DNA from: an uncultured Clostridia bacterium
Lineage (GTDB): Bacteria > Bacillota > Clostridia > Christensenellales > UBA1242
Assembly (NCBI GenBank): GCA_934754445.1
Contig: CAKVHZ010000002.1
Location: 9,098 to 73,097, forward strand
DNA: 64,000 nt
Direction: 5' to 3'
A model generated the notes under the pieces. The model did no database searches. It saw nothing but the letters and a program-made list of their open reading frames with translations, and was not told the origin of the DNA. Both the position numbers and the translations under genes were made by a program. Below, in pieces: positions 55,901-63,514 of the stretch (the first letter of the stretch is position 1; the number at the start of each line of letters is the position of its first letter).

Positions 55901-56378
55901 TTTCAGCAAAAGTTAAAGTTGCTTTTTCTCCACTAACAACAATTTTGTATTCTTGAGTAGTTAAATTTCTTTTAGCAACGCTTGCTATAGTGTATTGAAC
56001 TTTATATGTTCCTACATTTTTTGCGGTAAATACATATTTACCACCATCTAGTCTAACATCACTGTATGCTGAAGCATTAGTGCTATCAAAAATAACTGTT
56101 CCTTTAGGATTTAAAATTTTACAATTAACAGTAGCACCAGCTTCATCTGTTTCACCAACTGGAACTTTTACGCCATCTGTTTCATTTAATTTTGCTTTGC
56201 TTGGCATTTTTGAAAGTTTTAAGCCAGAAGCAATATTATTTTCATATCCAGCAGCCATAACATTTGCTACTTTCATTAAAGGAGGACAAATAACTCCTAA
56301 TAAAGCAACAACTGCAATTGCTAAAACTGCTAAACTTTTAATAGTTAAATTTGTAATTTTTTTAATGCAATTTTTCAT
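52956..56378 (-). CDS. Large Ig-like domain surface protein with C-terminal TM
   Basis: 1140 aa. Signal peptide (hydrophobic ~15-31, cleavage near AAG 42-44). The outer part is a chain of Ig-like modules; recurring phrases are DTKAPVIDIEG, DTQKPVITLDYD and DNTAPSIKIENE at module starts and YTITYTARDKAGN-type ends. A transmembrane helix lies at ~1098-1118, and a short Lys/Asp-rich tail is cytoplasmic. No sortase motif. Probably a cell-surface adhesin or scaffold. AAGGAG and a strong promoter precede ATG. Confidence 0.87.
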   Translation of the reverse strand: MKNCIKKITNLTIKSLAVLAIAVVALLGVICPPLMKVANVMAAGYENNIASGLKLSKMPSKAKLNETDGVKVPVGETDEAGATVNCKILNPKGTVIFDSTNASAYSDVRLDGGKYVFTAKNVGTYKVQYTIASVAKRNLTTQEYKIVVSGEKATLTFAENSKQIIPSVTNGKYDIVLPYPTVKDSEGNEVEDVKPNLTINVLETYTNSSVTIEKNAEGYYHFTPSSEADCYYVVTYTYVDAISNLETTEVFEIKYEKEFKDEDIKLGYKFNGSIPESMELGKETTLPTVSIYDENDADLTLSAYADIEVVFTPNSASKSKYETLLEDGTDYVKIAIKDNKITPMYPSSEGTYKITYKIADFYNVSQNKVNKTLIYSVNDVKDSTAPTTYAVADYKDYINLNAENKFESLKDNYEYKDVSYKIPSKVATNTEVYFPAIYATDNYSSYEDMYTTLARVVVPEKGSNKTLTTCYKEVDGEMKTVDVEAYETASYKFTEAGTYTIRYEATDKANKRNYTGTTFTIVVEDGFVDNVEPKVTLSGVPASVRAGETINLNKAEVVDYATDSATETEIVDKNVETHYYYYTTDYTKEDLVNAFKTGVPAGFTEIVENKDGELKFDAPDSASVNVVCVAYDDNSNVGVAFQKINIINVNDSVIPTVETNDETYVKSLIGETPYKDGLTNKLDQDNIIYLPEYSFKDGDNTKYLSSKIKVLDKDNKEVSVIGAQYNFNSSKLTISNARFVATKSGEYTIIYTVTDLGGNYLVKSYMVSINDTKAPVIDIEGKMSTVEVGETVKLPTFKVSDESTIVSQGIRFIGDNNPSFSYIEGTNEFIAYETGIFTYEYYAEDNNGNKTISGPYTIEAKDTQKPVITLDYDLNSQRTFPLEKDADDKIKPIYLPDFTAEDVLNDIKEKKVIVKSPSEKELTVTLDETEGKWKFTPTVDGIYTVVYSATDNANNTTEQTYTLKIGDNTAPSIKIENESANAPKDMKVNSSNLKLSLTDIKVSDNGETKLASELVSEYTNNGYKMFTITVTGPDGSTISRVDDSGNEYEYKLTQTGKYTITYTARDKAGNEKIVKKTVEVYANENKSVITTETWSIVLIVLSLAILAGVVIYFVKTRDKKPSKKDVAKLTKDDKKDDKKD

Positions 56379-56420
56379 AATTTCTCCTTGAAATATCTAT
56401 TAATTAAGTAAAACAAATAC

Positions 56421-56449
56421 ATTTTAAATAAAATAAAGAATTTTGTCAA
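56421..56449 (-). promoter_or_regulatory. Promoter of the Ig-like surface protein
   Basis: Minus strand TTGACA, 17-base spacer, TAAAAT; about 35 bases of leader before AAGGAG. Confidence 0.82.
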
Positions 56450-56600
56450 CAAATTAACGCATTTATTTAAAATATTTTATTTATTTAATTTACTTTAGTT
56501 TTTATAGAAAATGGAAAATTATTCCAAAATTGTTAAAATTTTCTAATTTTTTTAACATTATTTTATAAAATTTGAATATATAATAAAAACTACATAAAAA

Positions 56601-56623
56601 AAAGTCCGCCAAATTAGGACTTT
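56601..56623 (-). terminator. Terminator of the Cys/Gly-rich peptide gene
   Basis: AAAGTCC / GGACTTT stem, 9-base loop, T-run on the minus strand. Confidence 0.7.
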
Positions 56624-56648
56624 AGCGAACTTTTAATTTTTTGGGTTG

Positions 56649-56843
56649 TTATTTGCAACCATTATTGTTATCGCACATAGATAAAATTAATAGTAAGAAA
56701 ATTAAAGTGCAGATGTCTACGCAACCATTTAAGTTAATACCACAACCACAGTTGCCTAGTAATAACAATAAAATTAGCCACATACCGTTGTCGCCACAGC
56801 CACAATCTCTTTGACCACAACCACCAAATCCGTTGAATAACAT
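56649..56843 (-). CDS. Cys/Gly-rich hydrophobic small protein
   Basis: 64 aa with nine cysteines. Gly/Cys/Asn-rich ends (GFGGCGQRDCGCGDNG; CDNNNGCK) flank two hydrophobic stretches (WLILLLLLGN and LIFLLLILS). Strong AAAGGAGGG before ATG and a terminator after it. Such short Cys-rich hydrophobic proteins are common in spore formers and may be spore-coat or surface components; this is inference only. Confidence 0.7.
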   Translation of the reverse strand: MLFNGFGGCGQRDCGCGDNGMWLILLLLLGNCGCGINLNGCVDICTLIFLLLILSMCDNNNGCK

Positions 56844-56965
56844 ATATGTATCCCTCCTTTTTTAAAATTTTAAAAAATATGTAGTTTTTTCTTTTGTACT
56901 TCTCTTTTTCTCTTCTGTATATATTTCATAGTATTTAAAACTTAAAAAAAGTGTGAATAAAAAAC

Positions 56966-57000
56966 AAAAAATAAGCGGAAATTTTTTCACGCCTATTTTT
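56966..57000 (-). terminator. Probable terminator of hflX
   Basis: AAATAAGCG / CGCCTATTT stem with one mismatch, 12-base loop, T-run on the minus strand. Confidence 0.5.
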
Positions 57001-57037
57001 ATTTGTTTAGTAATATATAATATTATTAAATATATAA

Positions 57038-58123
57038 TTATTTATTTATATTGTCAAAATACTCTATTATAATATTTTTTAATTTATCTATATTAATATT
57101 ATTTTTTGCGGATATACAAAGTTTATCAGTTTCTAAAAGATGAATTTTATCAATTTTATTGTAAATAGTTATAACCTTATCTAAATTTACACCAAGTTCT
57201 TTTAAAACATCTAAAGTAATTTGTTCTTTCTTTTTAAATTCAGGGTCTGAAATATCCACAACATTAATTAATAAGTCGGCTTGTATGCTTTCTTCTAAAG
57301 TAGAATTAAATGCATCTATTAACTCATGGTTTAAGTCGCTAACAAAACCTACAGTATCGGTTAATAATATGGTCAATTTGTCACTTAAAAATACTTTTCT
57401 TGTCGTGGTATCTAAGGTTGCAAAAAGCATATCTTTAATAAAAACATCACTCTTTGTTATAGTGTTCATTAAAGTTGATTTCCCAGAGTTTGTATAACCC
57501 ACTAACGCAACAGTTTTTTGATTTGTTTCTATTCTTTGTTTTCTTCTTAAATCTCTATTTTCTTTAAGTGTTTTAAGTTCTTTTTGCTTCGCTTGAATTT
57601 GTAGTTCTATTTTCCTTCTATCAAGTTCAAGTTTCGTTTCACCTGGGCCTCTCATTCCTACCCCGCTCCCACCATAACGATTAGCCGAACTATTTAAACC
57701 TTTTATTCTTGGAAGAGTATATTTTAATTGTGCAAGTTCAACTTGAAGTTTCCCTTCGTTGCTTTTAGCCCTTTGAGCAAATATGTCTAAAATTAACATT
57801 GTTCTATCAATAACTTTGCAATCAAGATATTCTTCTAAGTTGCTAATTTTGCTACCTGTTAATTCGTTTTGAAAAACTACTAAAGTAGCATTATTTTCTT
57901 TAACAATTTGCTTTAATTCTTCTAACTTTCCTATTCCGATTAAATAAGATAAATCTGGTTTTTTTATGTTTTGAACTAAACTGCCTACAACTTCAATATT
58001 ATTTGCTTTAATTAAACTTTTAAGTTCGCTCATTTTCATTTCAATATCTATTCTACTGTCAAAACAAGCATAGCACATAACTGCTCTATCTTTTTCTTTT
58101 TCACTATTATAAAATTTAGCCAT
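57038..58123 (-). CDS. hflX: Ribosome-associated GTPase HflX
   Basis: 361 aa. N-terminal HflX domain (YLIGIGKLEELKQIV, VVFQNELTGSKISNLEEYL), Gly-rich RYGGSGVGMRGPGETKLELD, and G domain with GYTNSGKSTLMN, DTVGF and YNKID. HflX rescues stalled ribosomes. No Shine-Dalgarno; the -10 box lies 6 bases before ATG. Confidence 0.95.
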   Translation of the reverse strand: MAKFYNSEKEKDRAVMCYACFDSRIDIEMKMSELKSLIKANNIEVVGSLVQNIKKPDLSYLIGIGKLEELKQIVKENNATLVVFQNELTGSKISNLEEYLDCKVIDRTMLILDIFAQRAKSNEGKLQVELAQLKYTLPRIKGLNSSANRYGGSGVGMRGPGETKLELDRRKIELQIQAKQKELKTLKENRDLRRKQRIETNQKTVALVGYTNSGKSTLMNTITKSDVFIKDMLFATLDTTTRKVFLSDKLTILLTDTVGFVSDLNHELIDAFNSTLEESIQADLLINVVDISDPEFKKKEQITLDVLKELGVNLDKVITIYNKIDKIHLLETDKLCISAKNNINIDKLKNIIIEYFDNINK

Positions 58124-58129
58124 AACTTA

Positions 58130-58158
58130 ATTATAAATAATTTTTATAATAAAATCAA
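58130..58158 (-). promoter_or_regulatory. Leaderless-type promoter of hflX
   Basis: Minus strand TTGATT, 17-base spacer, TATAAT, then 6 bases to ATG 58123. Confidence 0.72.
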
Positions 58159-58166
58159 CCATTTAA

Positions 58167-58421
58167 CTAAAAAGGTTTTACAGTTGGTTTCCCGTAGTAA
58201 TCGGTATAATGATAAAATCCTGCAAATCCTGTGGAATTATTATTTAAAATTGCACGAGCATCATTTAGATTTTTTAAGAAAAACTTTACACAAATTCCAC
58301 AAGTAACACCAGTCGCTTTGGGATTATTTATTATAGAACACGCAATTTTTCTTCCTTTAAGTCTATTATAAAAAGCCATTGTTTGACTGCGTGAATTAAA
58401 AACTGCTAAAACATAATTCAT
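58167..58421 (-). CDS. DUF3343 protein (putative Se/S carrier)
   Basis: 84 aa with the DUF3343 pattern: N-terminal strand and SRSQTMAFYNRLKG, a Pro segment, and Cys-containing TGVTCGICVKFFL. Family members lie near selenium or sulfur-transfer genes and are proposed carriers. Here it is divergent from a cysteine desulfurase-like gene, 78 bases away. AAGGAG precedes ATG. Confidence 0.78.
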   Translation of the reverse strand: MNYVLAVFNSRSQTMAFYNRLKGRKIACSIINNPKATGVTCGICVKFFLKNLNDARAILNNNSTGFAGFYHYTDYYGKPTVKPF

Positions 58422-58499
58422 AAATTTCTCCTTTGTAACACATAGATTAGTTACATAATATATTATTATATTAACTTTTTATAAGTTACTAGGAGCATT

Positions 58500-59633
58500 A
58501 TGATTTATTTAGATAATGGTGCAACAACCAATAAAAAACCATTTGGAGTTAAACTCATGGTTTTAAAATCTGTTTTTAGAAAACTATCCGCCAACCCTCA
58601 CAGAGCAGGTTATAGTTTAAGTAATAATCTAGCAAGCAAGGTTTATAATATAAGAGAAAATCTTGCAAATTTATTTGGCATAACAAATGCCGAAAATTGT
58701 ATTTTTACAAGTGGTTGCACCGAAGCATTAAATTTAGCAATAAACTCAACCTATGTTTTAGGCGGTCATGTTATTGCTACATGTTACGAACACAATTCAT
58801 GCTTAAGACCATTATATCAACTTAAAAAAGAAGGCAAAATAGACTTAACTATAGTCTACCCTGATAAAAACGGTGAAATAAAACCCGAAAGTATAGAAAA
58901 AGAAATAAAAAATAATACATATTTAATAGCAACTATTTATACATCAAATGTAACGGGTTACACAAATGACATTAAAAGCATAGGTAAAATTTGCAAAAAA
59001 CATAATCTGTTATTTTTAGTTGATTGTGCTCAAAGTGCAGGTCACGAAAAAATAGATATGACAGAACAAAATATCGACTATGCTACTATTGCTGGTCATA
59101 AAGGATTTTACGCTACTACTGGAATAGGTGCGTTAATTACTAGCGATAAAGGTAAAAAATATTTAAAACCTATCAAATTTGGTGGAACTGGCACACAAAG
59201 TGATAAACCAATTCAGCCGACTGACTTCCCTGACGGATTTGAAGCAGGAACACCTAATACGACTGGTATATTAAGTTTAGGCGAAGGTTTAAAATTTGTG
59301 CAAAAAAATCTTGATAAAATAACTAAACATATAAATAATTTAACAACATATTTACTAGAAAGATTAAAAGAAATTAAAGATATTATAATTTACCCTAATA
59401 ATAACACAAAAGCGGGAGTTATTGCTTTTAATATAAAAAATAAACCATCTAACGAAGTAGGCAATTATTTAAGCGATAAAAATATTTGTGTGCGAACAGG
59501 ACTTCATTGTGCTCCCCTAGTGCATAAATTTTATAACACCTTAGATTGTGGAATGATAAGAGTTAGTTTTAGTTATTTTAACAAAAAACGAGATATTGAC
59601 AAACTTGTTGATGCTTTAAAACAATTAGATTAA
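58500..59633 (+). CDS. Class V aminotransferase, cysteine desulfurase/selenocysteine lyase-like
   Basis: 377 aa PLP enzyme. It starts YLDNGATTNKKP; the PLP lysine is in TIAGHKGFYATTGIGAL and the catalytic Cys in RTGLHCAPLVHKF. The length and RTGLHCAP loop fit the CsdB/SufS-like group that mobilises sulfur or selenium from (seleno)cysteine. No SufU/NifU scaffold follows. AGGAG precedes ATG; divergent from DUF3343, which may accept the chalcogen. Confidence 0.88.
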   Translation: MIYLDNGATTNKKPFGVKLMVLKSVFRKLSANPHRAGYSLSNNLASKVYNIRENLANLFGITNAENCIFTSGCTEALNLAINSTYVLGGHVIATCYEHNSCLRPLYQLKKEGKIDLTIVYPDKNGEIKPESIEKEIKNNTYLIATIYTSNVTGYTNDIKSIGKICKKHNLLFLVDCAQSAGHEKIDMTEQNIDYATIAGHKGFYATTGIGALITSDKGKKYLKPIKFGGTGTQSDKPIQPTDFPDGFEAGTPNTTGILSLGEGLKFVQKNLDKITKHINNLTTYLLERLKEIKDIIIYPNNNTKAGVIAFNIKNKPSNEVGNYLSDKNICVRTGLHCAPLVHKFYNTLDCGMIRVSFSYFNKKRDIDKLVDALKQLD

Positions 59634-59637
59634 TATT

Positions 59638-59665
59638 AAAAAGTAGGTATAGAACCTACTTTTTT
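59638..59665 (+). terminator. Terminator of the desulfurase-like gene
   Basis: AAAAAGTAGGT / ACCTACTTTTT perfect stem, 5-base loop, T-run. Confidence 0.9.
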
Positions 59666-59666
59666 A

Positions 59667-59715
59667 AAAATATAAATATAAATATAAATATAATTATAAT
59701 TATAAATATAATTAT
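59667..59715. repeat. AT-only tandem tract
   Basis: Imperfect repeats of ATATAA/ATTATA type, low complexity, between two convergent terminators. No gene seen. Confidence 0.6.
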
Positions 59716-59754
59716 TTGTTTTATTTATTACACAATTAATGCTGAAAATAATAA

Positions 59755-59778
59755 AAAAAGTAGCAAATGCTACTTTTT
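59755..59778 (-). terminator. Terminator of the alpha-operon after rplQ
   Basis: AAAAAGTAGC / GCTACTTTTT perfect 10 bp stem, loop AAAT. Confidence 0.9.
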
Positions 59779-59779
59779 A

Positions 59780-60292
59780 TTATACTAATTCTACTCTAAC
59801 CATTTCGGCGTTATCACCTAAACGTTTACCTAATTTAATTGCTCTAGTATATCCACCTTTTTGACCTTTTTCTTGGCTACGAGCATCATATTTAGGAGCA
59901 TAAACATTGAAAATTTTTTCTACTAAAGGATTTTTAACATCTTTAGTTCTTTCAGTAAATGCAGTTTTACTTTCTTTAGGTTGTTTAGTTTCTGGAATAT
60001 TGTATGTTAAAGCAAGGATTTTTCTTCTTGCTGCTAATTTTTTAGCACCATCAACAATAACTTCTTTAGAAACTTTTTCGCCTTTTTTATTAACAACTTC
60101 TTTAGTGGTTTTAACAGTATCTTGATAAGTATTAATTGCTAAAGTTAAGATTTTTTCAGCATAACTTTGAACACTTTTACCACTAGCAAGAGTTGTTTCT
60201 AATTTACCATTCCAAAGAAGTTGAGATGCTTGATTACGAAGCAATGCTTTTCTTTCTTTAGTTGGTAAGCCTAATTTCTTAATTTGTGCCAT
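59780..60292 (-). CDS. rplQ: 50S ribosomal protein L17, extended form
   Basis: 170 aa against about 112-120 in Bacillus. The bL17 start (KLGLPTKERKALLRNQASQL) and end (GGYTRAIKLGKRLGDNAEMV) are normal; the extra length is a Lys-rich insertion between ~residues 55 and 115 (VKTTKEVVNKKGEKVSK and onward). Last gene of the alpha operon, 14 bases after rpoA. Confidence 0.94.
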   Translation of the reverse strand: MAQIKKLGLPTKERKALLRNQASQLLWNGKLETTLASGKSVQSYAEKILTLAINTYQDTVKTTKEVVNKKGEKVSKEVIVDGAKKLAARRKILALTYNIPETKQPKESKTAFTERTKDVKNPLVEKIFNVYAPKYDARSQEKGQKGGYTRAIKLGKRLGDNAEMVRVELV

Positions 60293-60306
60293 TTTATTTC
60301 TCCTTA

Positions 60307-61260
60307 TTATTCTTCATCGTTACGAAGACCTAAGCCTAAATCTTCTAGTTTTTTAATAACTTCTTCTAAAGATTTTAATCCTAAGTTTCTAACTTTTAAC
60401 ATATCGTCTTTAGATTTTTTAGCTAAATCTGCAACTGTATTGATATTTGCTCTTTTTAAGCAGTTATAACTTCTAACGCTTAAATCCATATCTTCAATAG
60501 TCATTTCTAAAACTTTATGTTGTTTTTCATCTTCTCTTGCTTGTAAAATGCTTAAATCTTTCATGCTTTCAACAAGTTCAACAAATAAATTAGTATGGTC
60601 TTGAATAATTTTTGCACTTAAACTTACAACTTCTCTTGCTGTTAAAGTTCCGTTTGTTTCAACTTCTAAAGTAAGTTTATCATAGTTCATGTTTTGACCA
60701 ACACGAGCTGATTCTACATTGTAGTTTACTTTTTTAACAGGTGTAAAGATAGAATCTACTGCAATAAAACCGATTTCTTGAGTTTCATCTTTATTTAAGT
60801 CTGCAGAAACATATCCTCTACCACGACCAATAATAATTTCCATTTCAAATTTAGCACCATCATCTAAAGTGGCAATGTGTAAATCTGGATTTAAAATTTC
60901 AACTTGGTCATTAGGTTCAATATCACTAGCAGTAACTTCGCCTGCTTCATATTTGTTAATTCTTAATGTAGTTTTAAAATCTTTATCTAAATTATTTGTT
61001 TTAACTGCTAAGCATTTAATATTTAAAACAATATCAATAACATCTTCAACAACACCTTTTATTGTTGAAAATTCGTGTTGAACACCATTAATTCTAATAG
61101 CTATAGGGGCTGCGCCTGGTAGAGCACCTAAAAGTGTTCTTCTTAAAGCGTTACCAATAGTTAGACCAAAACCACGATCTAGTGGTTCAACTATAAATCT
61201 TGCAAATGTTCCATTATCGGCTTCTTCACAAGTAATTTTTGGTTTTTCGATTTCCATCAT
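60307..61260 (-). CDS. rpoA: RNA polymerase alpha subunit
   Basis: 317 aa. N-terminal assembly domain (RFIVEPLDRGFGLTIGNALR) and C-terminal domain with helix-hairpin-helix (LSVRSYNCLKRANINTVADL). Two tandem ATG codons at the start; AAGGAG is 11 bases upstream of the first. Confidence 0.97.
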   Translation of the reverse strand: MMEIEKPKITCEEADNGTFARFIVEPLDRGFGLTIGNALRRTLLGALPGAAPIAIRINGVQHEFSTIKGVVEDVIDIVLNIKCLAVKTNNLDKDFKTTLRINKYEAGEVTASDIEPNDQVEILNPDLHIATLDDGAKFEMEIIIGRGRGYVSADLNKDETQEIGFIAVDSIFTPVKKVNYNVESARVGQNMNYDKLTLEVETNGTLTAREVVSLSAKIIQDHTNLFVELVESMKDLSILQAREDEKQHKVLEMTIEDMDLSVRSYNCLKRANINTVADLAKKSKDDMLKVRNLGLKSLEEVIKKLEDLGLGLRNDEE

Positions 61261-61283
61261 ATATAAGTTAACTCCTTTAAATA

Positions 61284-61904
61284 CTATTTAGAATATAATT
61301 CGATAATTAAGTGTTCTCTAATAGTTAAGTCAATATCATCTCTTTCTGGTAAAGCAACAACTTTTCCTGTTAATTTTTCAATATCAACTTCAAGCCATTT
61401 TGGTGTAACAAGTTTTACATCTTTTAATTCTTTAAATAGTTCTATATCTTTTTTATTTTCCTTAACGCTAATAACGTCTCCAACTTTAACTTGCATACTA
61501 GGGATATTAGCTTTTTTACCATTTAGTAAAAACATAGAATGAGTAACCATTTGTTTTGCTTGATCACGAGAACCAGCAAAGCCTAAACGATAAATAACGT
61601 TATCTAATCTTCTTTCTAAAAGTGATAACATAATTTCACCAGTTTTTCCTTTTTGTCTTTCTGCTTCGTCGTAATATTTTCTAAATTGTTTTTCTAAAAC
61701 GCCATATGCTCTTTTAACTTTTTGTTTTTCACGAAGTTGTTTTTGGTATTCAGAAACTTTCTTTTTAGCATCTGCATGAACACCTGGAACTGTTGGACGT
61801 CTATCGAACGCACATTTGTTTGAAACGCATCTGTCGCCTTTTAAGAAAAGTTTGCAACCTTCTCTTCTGCATAAACGACAATCGGCTTCTGTATATCTAG
61901 CCAT
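61284..61904 (-). CDS. rpsD: 30S ribosomal protein S4
   Basis: 206 aa primary 16S rRNA binder. Zinc-type N terminus ([18 protein letters not shown]) and S4 RNA-binding domain ([19 protein letters not shown]). In the alpha operon between rpsK and rpoA. Confidence 0.97.
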   Translation of the reverse strand: MARYTEADCRLCRREGCKLFLKGDRCVSNKCAFDRRPTVPGVHADAKKKVSEYQKQLREKQKVKRAYGVLEKQFRKYYDEAERQKGKTGEIMLSLLERRLDNVIYRLGFAGSRDQAKQMVTHSMFLLNGKKANIPSMQVKVGDVISVKENKKDIELFKELKDVKLVTPKWLEVDIEKLTGKVVALPERDDIDLTIREHLIIELYSK

Positions 61905-61922
61905 AATTTTTTAACTCCTTTT

Positions 61923-62321
61923 TTAAACTCTTCTCTTTTTAGGTGGTCTGCAACCATTGTGTGCAATAGGTGATACATCTTGAATTTTTGTAATATTTAG
62001 TTCAGCAGTTTGTAGCGCTCTAATAGCAGATTCTCTACCATTACCTGGGCCTTTAACATAAACTTCAACACTTTCAAGTCCCATATCTTTTGCTTGTTTT
62101 GCAGCAGTTTCTGCAGCTTGACTAGCAGCGAATGGAGTGTTTTTTCTTGAACCTCTAAATCCTAAACCACCGGCACTTGCCCATGATATTGCATTACCTT
62201 GTTCATCAGTAATTGTACCTATAGTGTTATTATTAGTTGCTGGAAGGTGAGCGCAACCTCTAGTAACGCCTTTAGCTAATTTTCTTTTTTTAGTTTTAGC
62301 ATTGTTTTTAACACCAGCCAT
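61923..62321 (-). CDS. rpsK: 30S ribosomal protein S11
   Basis: 132 aa; [20 protein letters not shown] and the end [18 protein letters not shown] are diagnostic of uS11. Confidence 0.97.
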   Translation of the reverse strand: MAGVKNNAKTKKRKLAKGVTRGCAHLPATNNNTIGTITDEQGNAISWASAGGLGFRGSRKNTPFAASQAAETAAKQAKDMGLESVEVYVKGPGNGRESAIRALQTAELNITKIQDVSPIAHNGCRPPKKRRV

Positions 62322-62340
62322 TTTTTATCTCCTATAAAAT

Positions 62341-62712
62341 TTATTTTTTATTTTTTCCAGCATTTTTCTTACTCATACCACGAGCAGTTCTTGCATTACT
62401 ATGAGTTCTTTGACCTCTTAAAGTAATGTTTTTACGATGACGAACGCCACGATATGAACCAATTTCTGTAAGTCTTTTAATATTTAAAGCAACATCTCTT
62501 CTTAAGTCGCCTTCTACTACTAAGTTTTTATCAATATAAGTTCTGATTTTATTTTGATCATCTTCACTTAAATCTTTAACTCTAATATCTGGGTTAATTC
62601 CAGTTTCCTTACAAATTTTAGTAGCTTGATTTCTGCCTATTCCGTAAATATAGGTTAAACCAATTTCAACCCTTTTATCTTTAGGCAAATCTATTCCAGC
62701 AATACGAGCCAT
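62341..62712 (-). CDS. rpsM: 30S ribosomal protein S13
   Basis: 123 aa starting [20 protein letters not shown]; the ATG 62712 is chosen because GGAGG lies directly upstream (ATG 62724 is inside that region). The C terminus [19 protein letters not shown] is complete. Preceded by a hairpin-rich 105-base leader. Confidence 0.97.
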   Translation of the reverse strand: MARIAGIDLPKDKRVEIGLTYIYGIGRNQATKICKETGINPDIRVKDLSEDDQNKIRTYIDKNLVVEGDLRRDVALNIKRLTEIGSYRGVRHRKNITLRGQRTHSNARTARGMSKKNAGKNKK

Positions 62713-62743
62713 ATTTTCCTCCAAATAATATAATTTATTTAAA

Positions 62744-62773
62744 CTGTTTGTAATTTTCAGCCGCTACAAACAG
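62744..62773 (-). promoter_or_regulatory. Hairpin upstream of rpsM
   Basis: Perfect 9 bp stem CTGTTTGTA / TACAAACAG with a 12-base loop; a second, weaker stem (TTGTTTT/AAAACAA) lies next to it at 62776-62802. Could be a ribosomal-protein-binding leader. Confidence 0.5.
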
Positions 62774-62817
62774 GTTGTTTTCAAATTTAAATTAAAAACA
62801 AACAAAAGGCAAGCAAA

Positions 62818-62931
62818 TTAACCTTGTCTTTGTTTGTGTTTTTTATCTTTGCAAATTACTAGAACTTTACCTTCTCTTCTAATAACTTTGCATTTATCAC
62901 AAATAGGTTTAACAGATGGTCTAACTTTCAT
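62818..62931 (-). CDS. rpmJ: 50S ribosomal protein L36
   Basis: 37 aa, [20 protein letters not shown] then [17 protein letters not shown]. Zinc ligands CDKC, C and H show the C+ form. Between infA and rpsM, the standard order. Confidence 0.96.
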   Translation of the reverse strand: MKVRPSVKPICDKCKVIRREGKVLVICKDKKHKQRQG

Positions 62932-62970
62932 ACAATCTCTCCTTTCTAATGAATTCTTTAGTTAAAATTT

Positions 62971-63198
62971 TTAATTGCCTTCTTTCTTCAATCTATAAGT
63001 AATTCTACCTTTAGTTAAATCGTAAGGAGAAAGTTCGCAACGGACTCTATCGCCAATAATTATCTTAATAAAATTTTGTTTTAGTTTACCAGAAACATAC
63101 GCAGTAATAACATGTCCGTTAGACAATTTAACTTTTATATCACTTCTTGTAATATCAATTACTTCGCCTTCTAGTTCAATAACATCACTTTTTGGCAT
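62971..63198 (-). CDS. infA: Translation initiation factor IF-1
   Basis: 75 aa S1/OB-fold protein: [20 protein letters not shown], then [18 protein letters not shown] and [20 protein letters not shown]. Order map-KOW-infA-rpmJ is the Firmicutes standard. Confidence 0.96.
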   Translation of the reverse strand: MPKSDVIELEGEVIDITRSDIKVKLSNGHVITAYVSGKLKQNFIKIIIGDRVRCELSPYDLTKGRITYRLKKEGN

Positions 63199-63244
63199 AA
63201 AATCCCCCTTAACTTGATTATTATAGCATATAATTTTAAAAATT

Positions 63245-63508
63245 TCAAGAGTTTTTATAATTTTTTATAAAACTATAGACCTCTGAATCAAAAATTTTTA
63301 GATTTTTTTCAATTTTTTCTTTAATTGATGCACTTTCTGCATCTAAAACAGTAATATGTTTTATATTTTTTGTTTTTGGATTAATAAATTTTCTAGCATT
63401 TCCATCAACTAAAACGACTTTGTTTATACTAGAAGAATAAATTAAATAAATGTTACCAGCATCTCGCCCTTTACTAGACCGAGCCAGTTTTCCAATTAAA
63501 TCGTTCAT
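63245..63508 (-). CDS. KOW-domain RNA-binding protein (L14e-like)
   Basis: 87 aa KOW/L14e-like protein ([35 protein letters not shown]), a common resident between map and infA in Clostridia and Bacillus (YmzC/L14e-like). Probably ribosome-associated; function not established. Confidence 0.85.
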   Translation of the reverse strand: MNDLIGKLARSSKGRDAGNIYLIYSSSINKVVLVDGNARKFINPKTKNIKHITVLDAESASIKEKIEKNLKIFDSEVYSFIKNYKNS

Positions 63509-63514
63509 AATCTC

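Noticed and set aside
59667..59715. AT tandem tract as an origin or attachment site
   Set aside because: Low-complexity AT sequence between two terminators with no DnaA boxes or integrase genes nearby.
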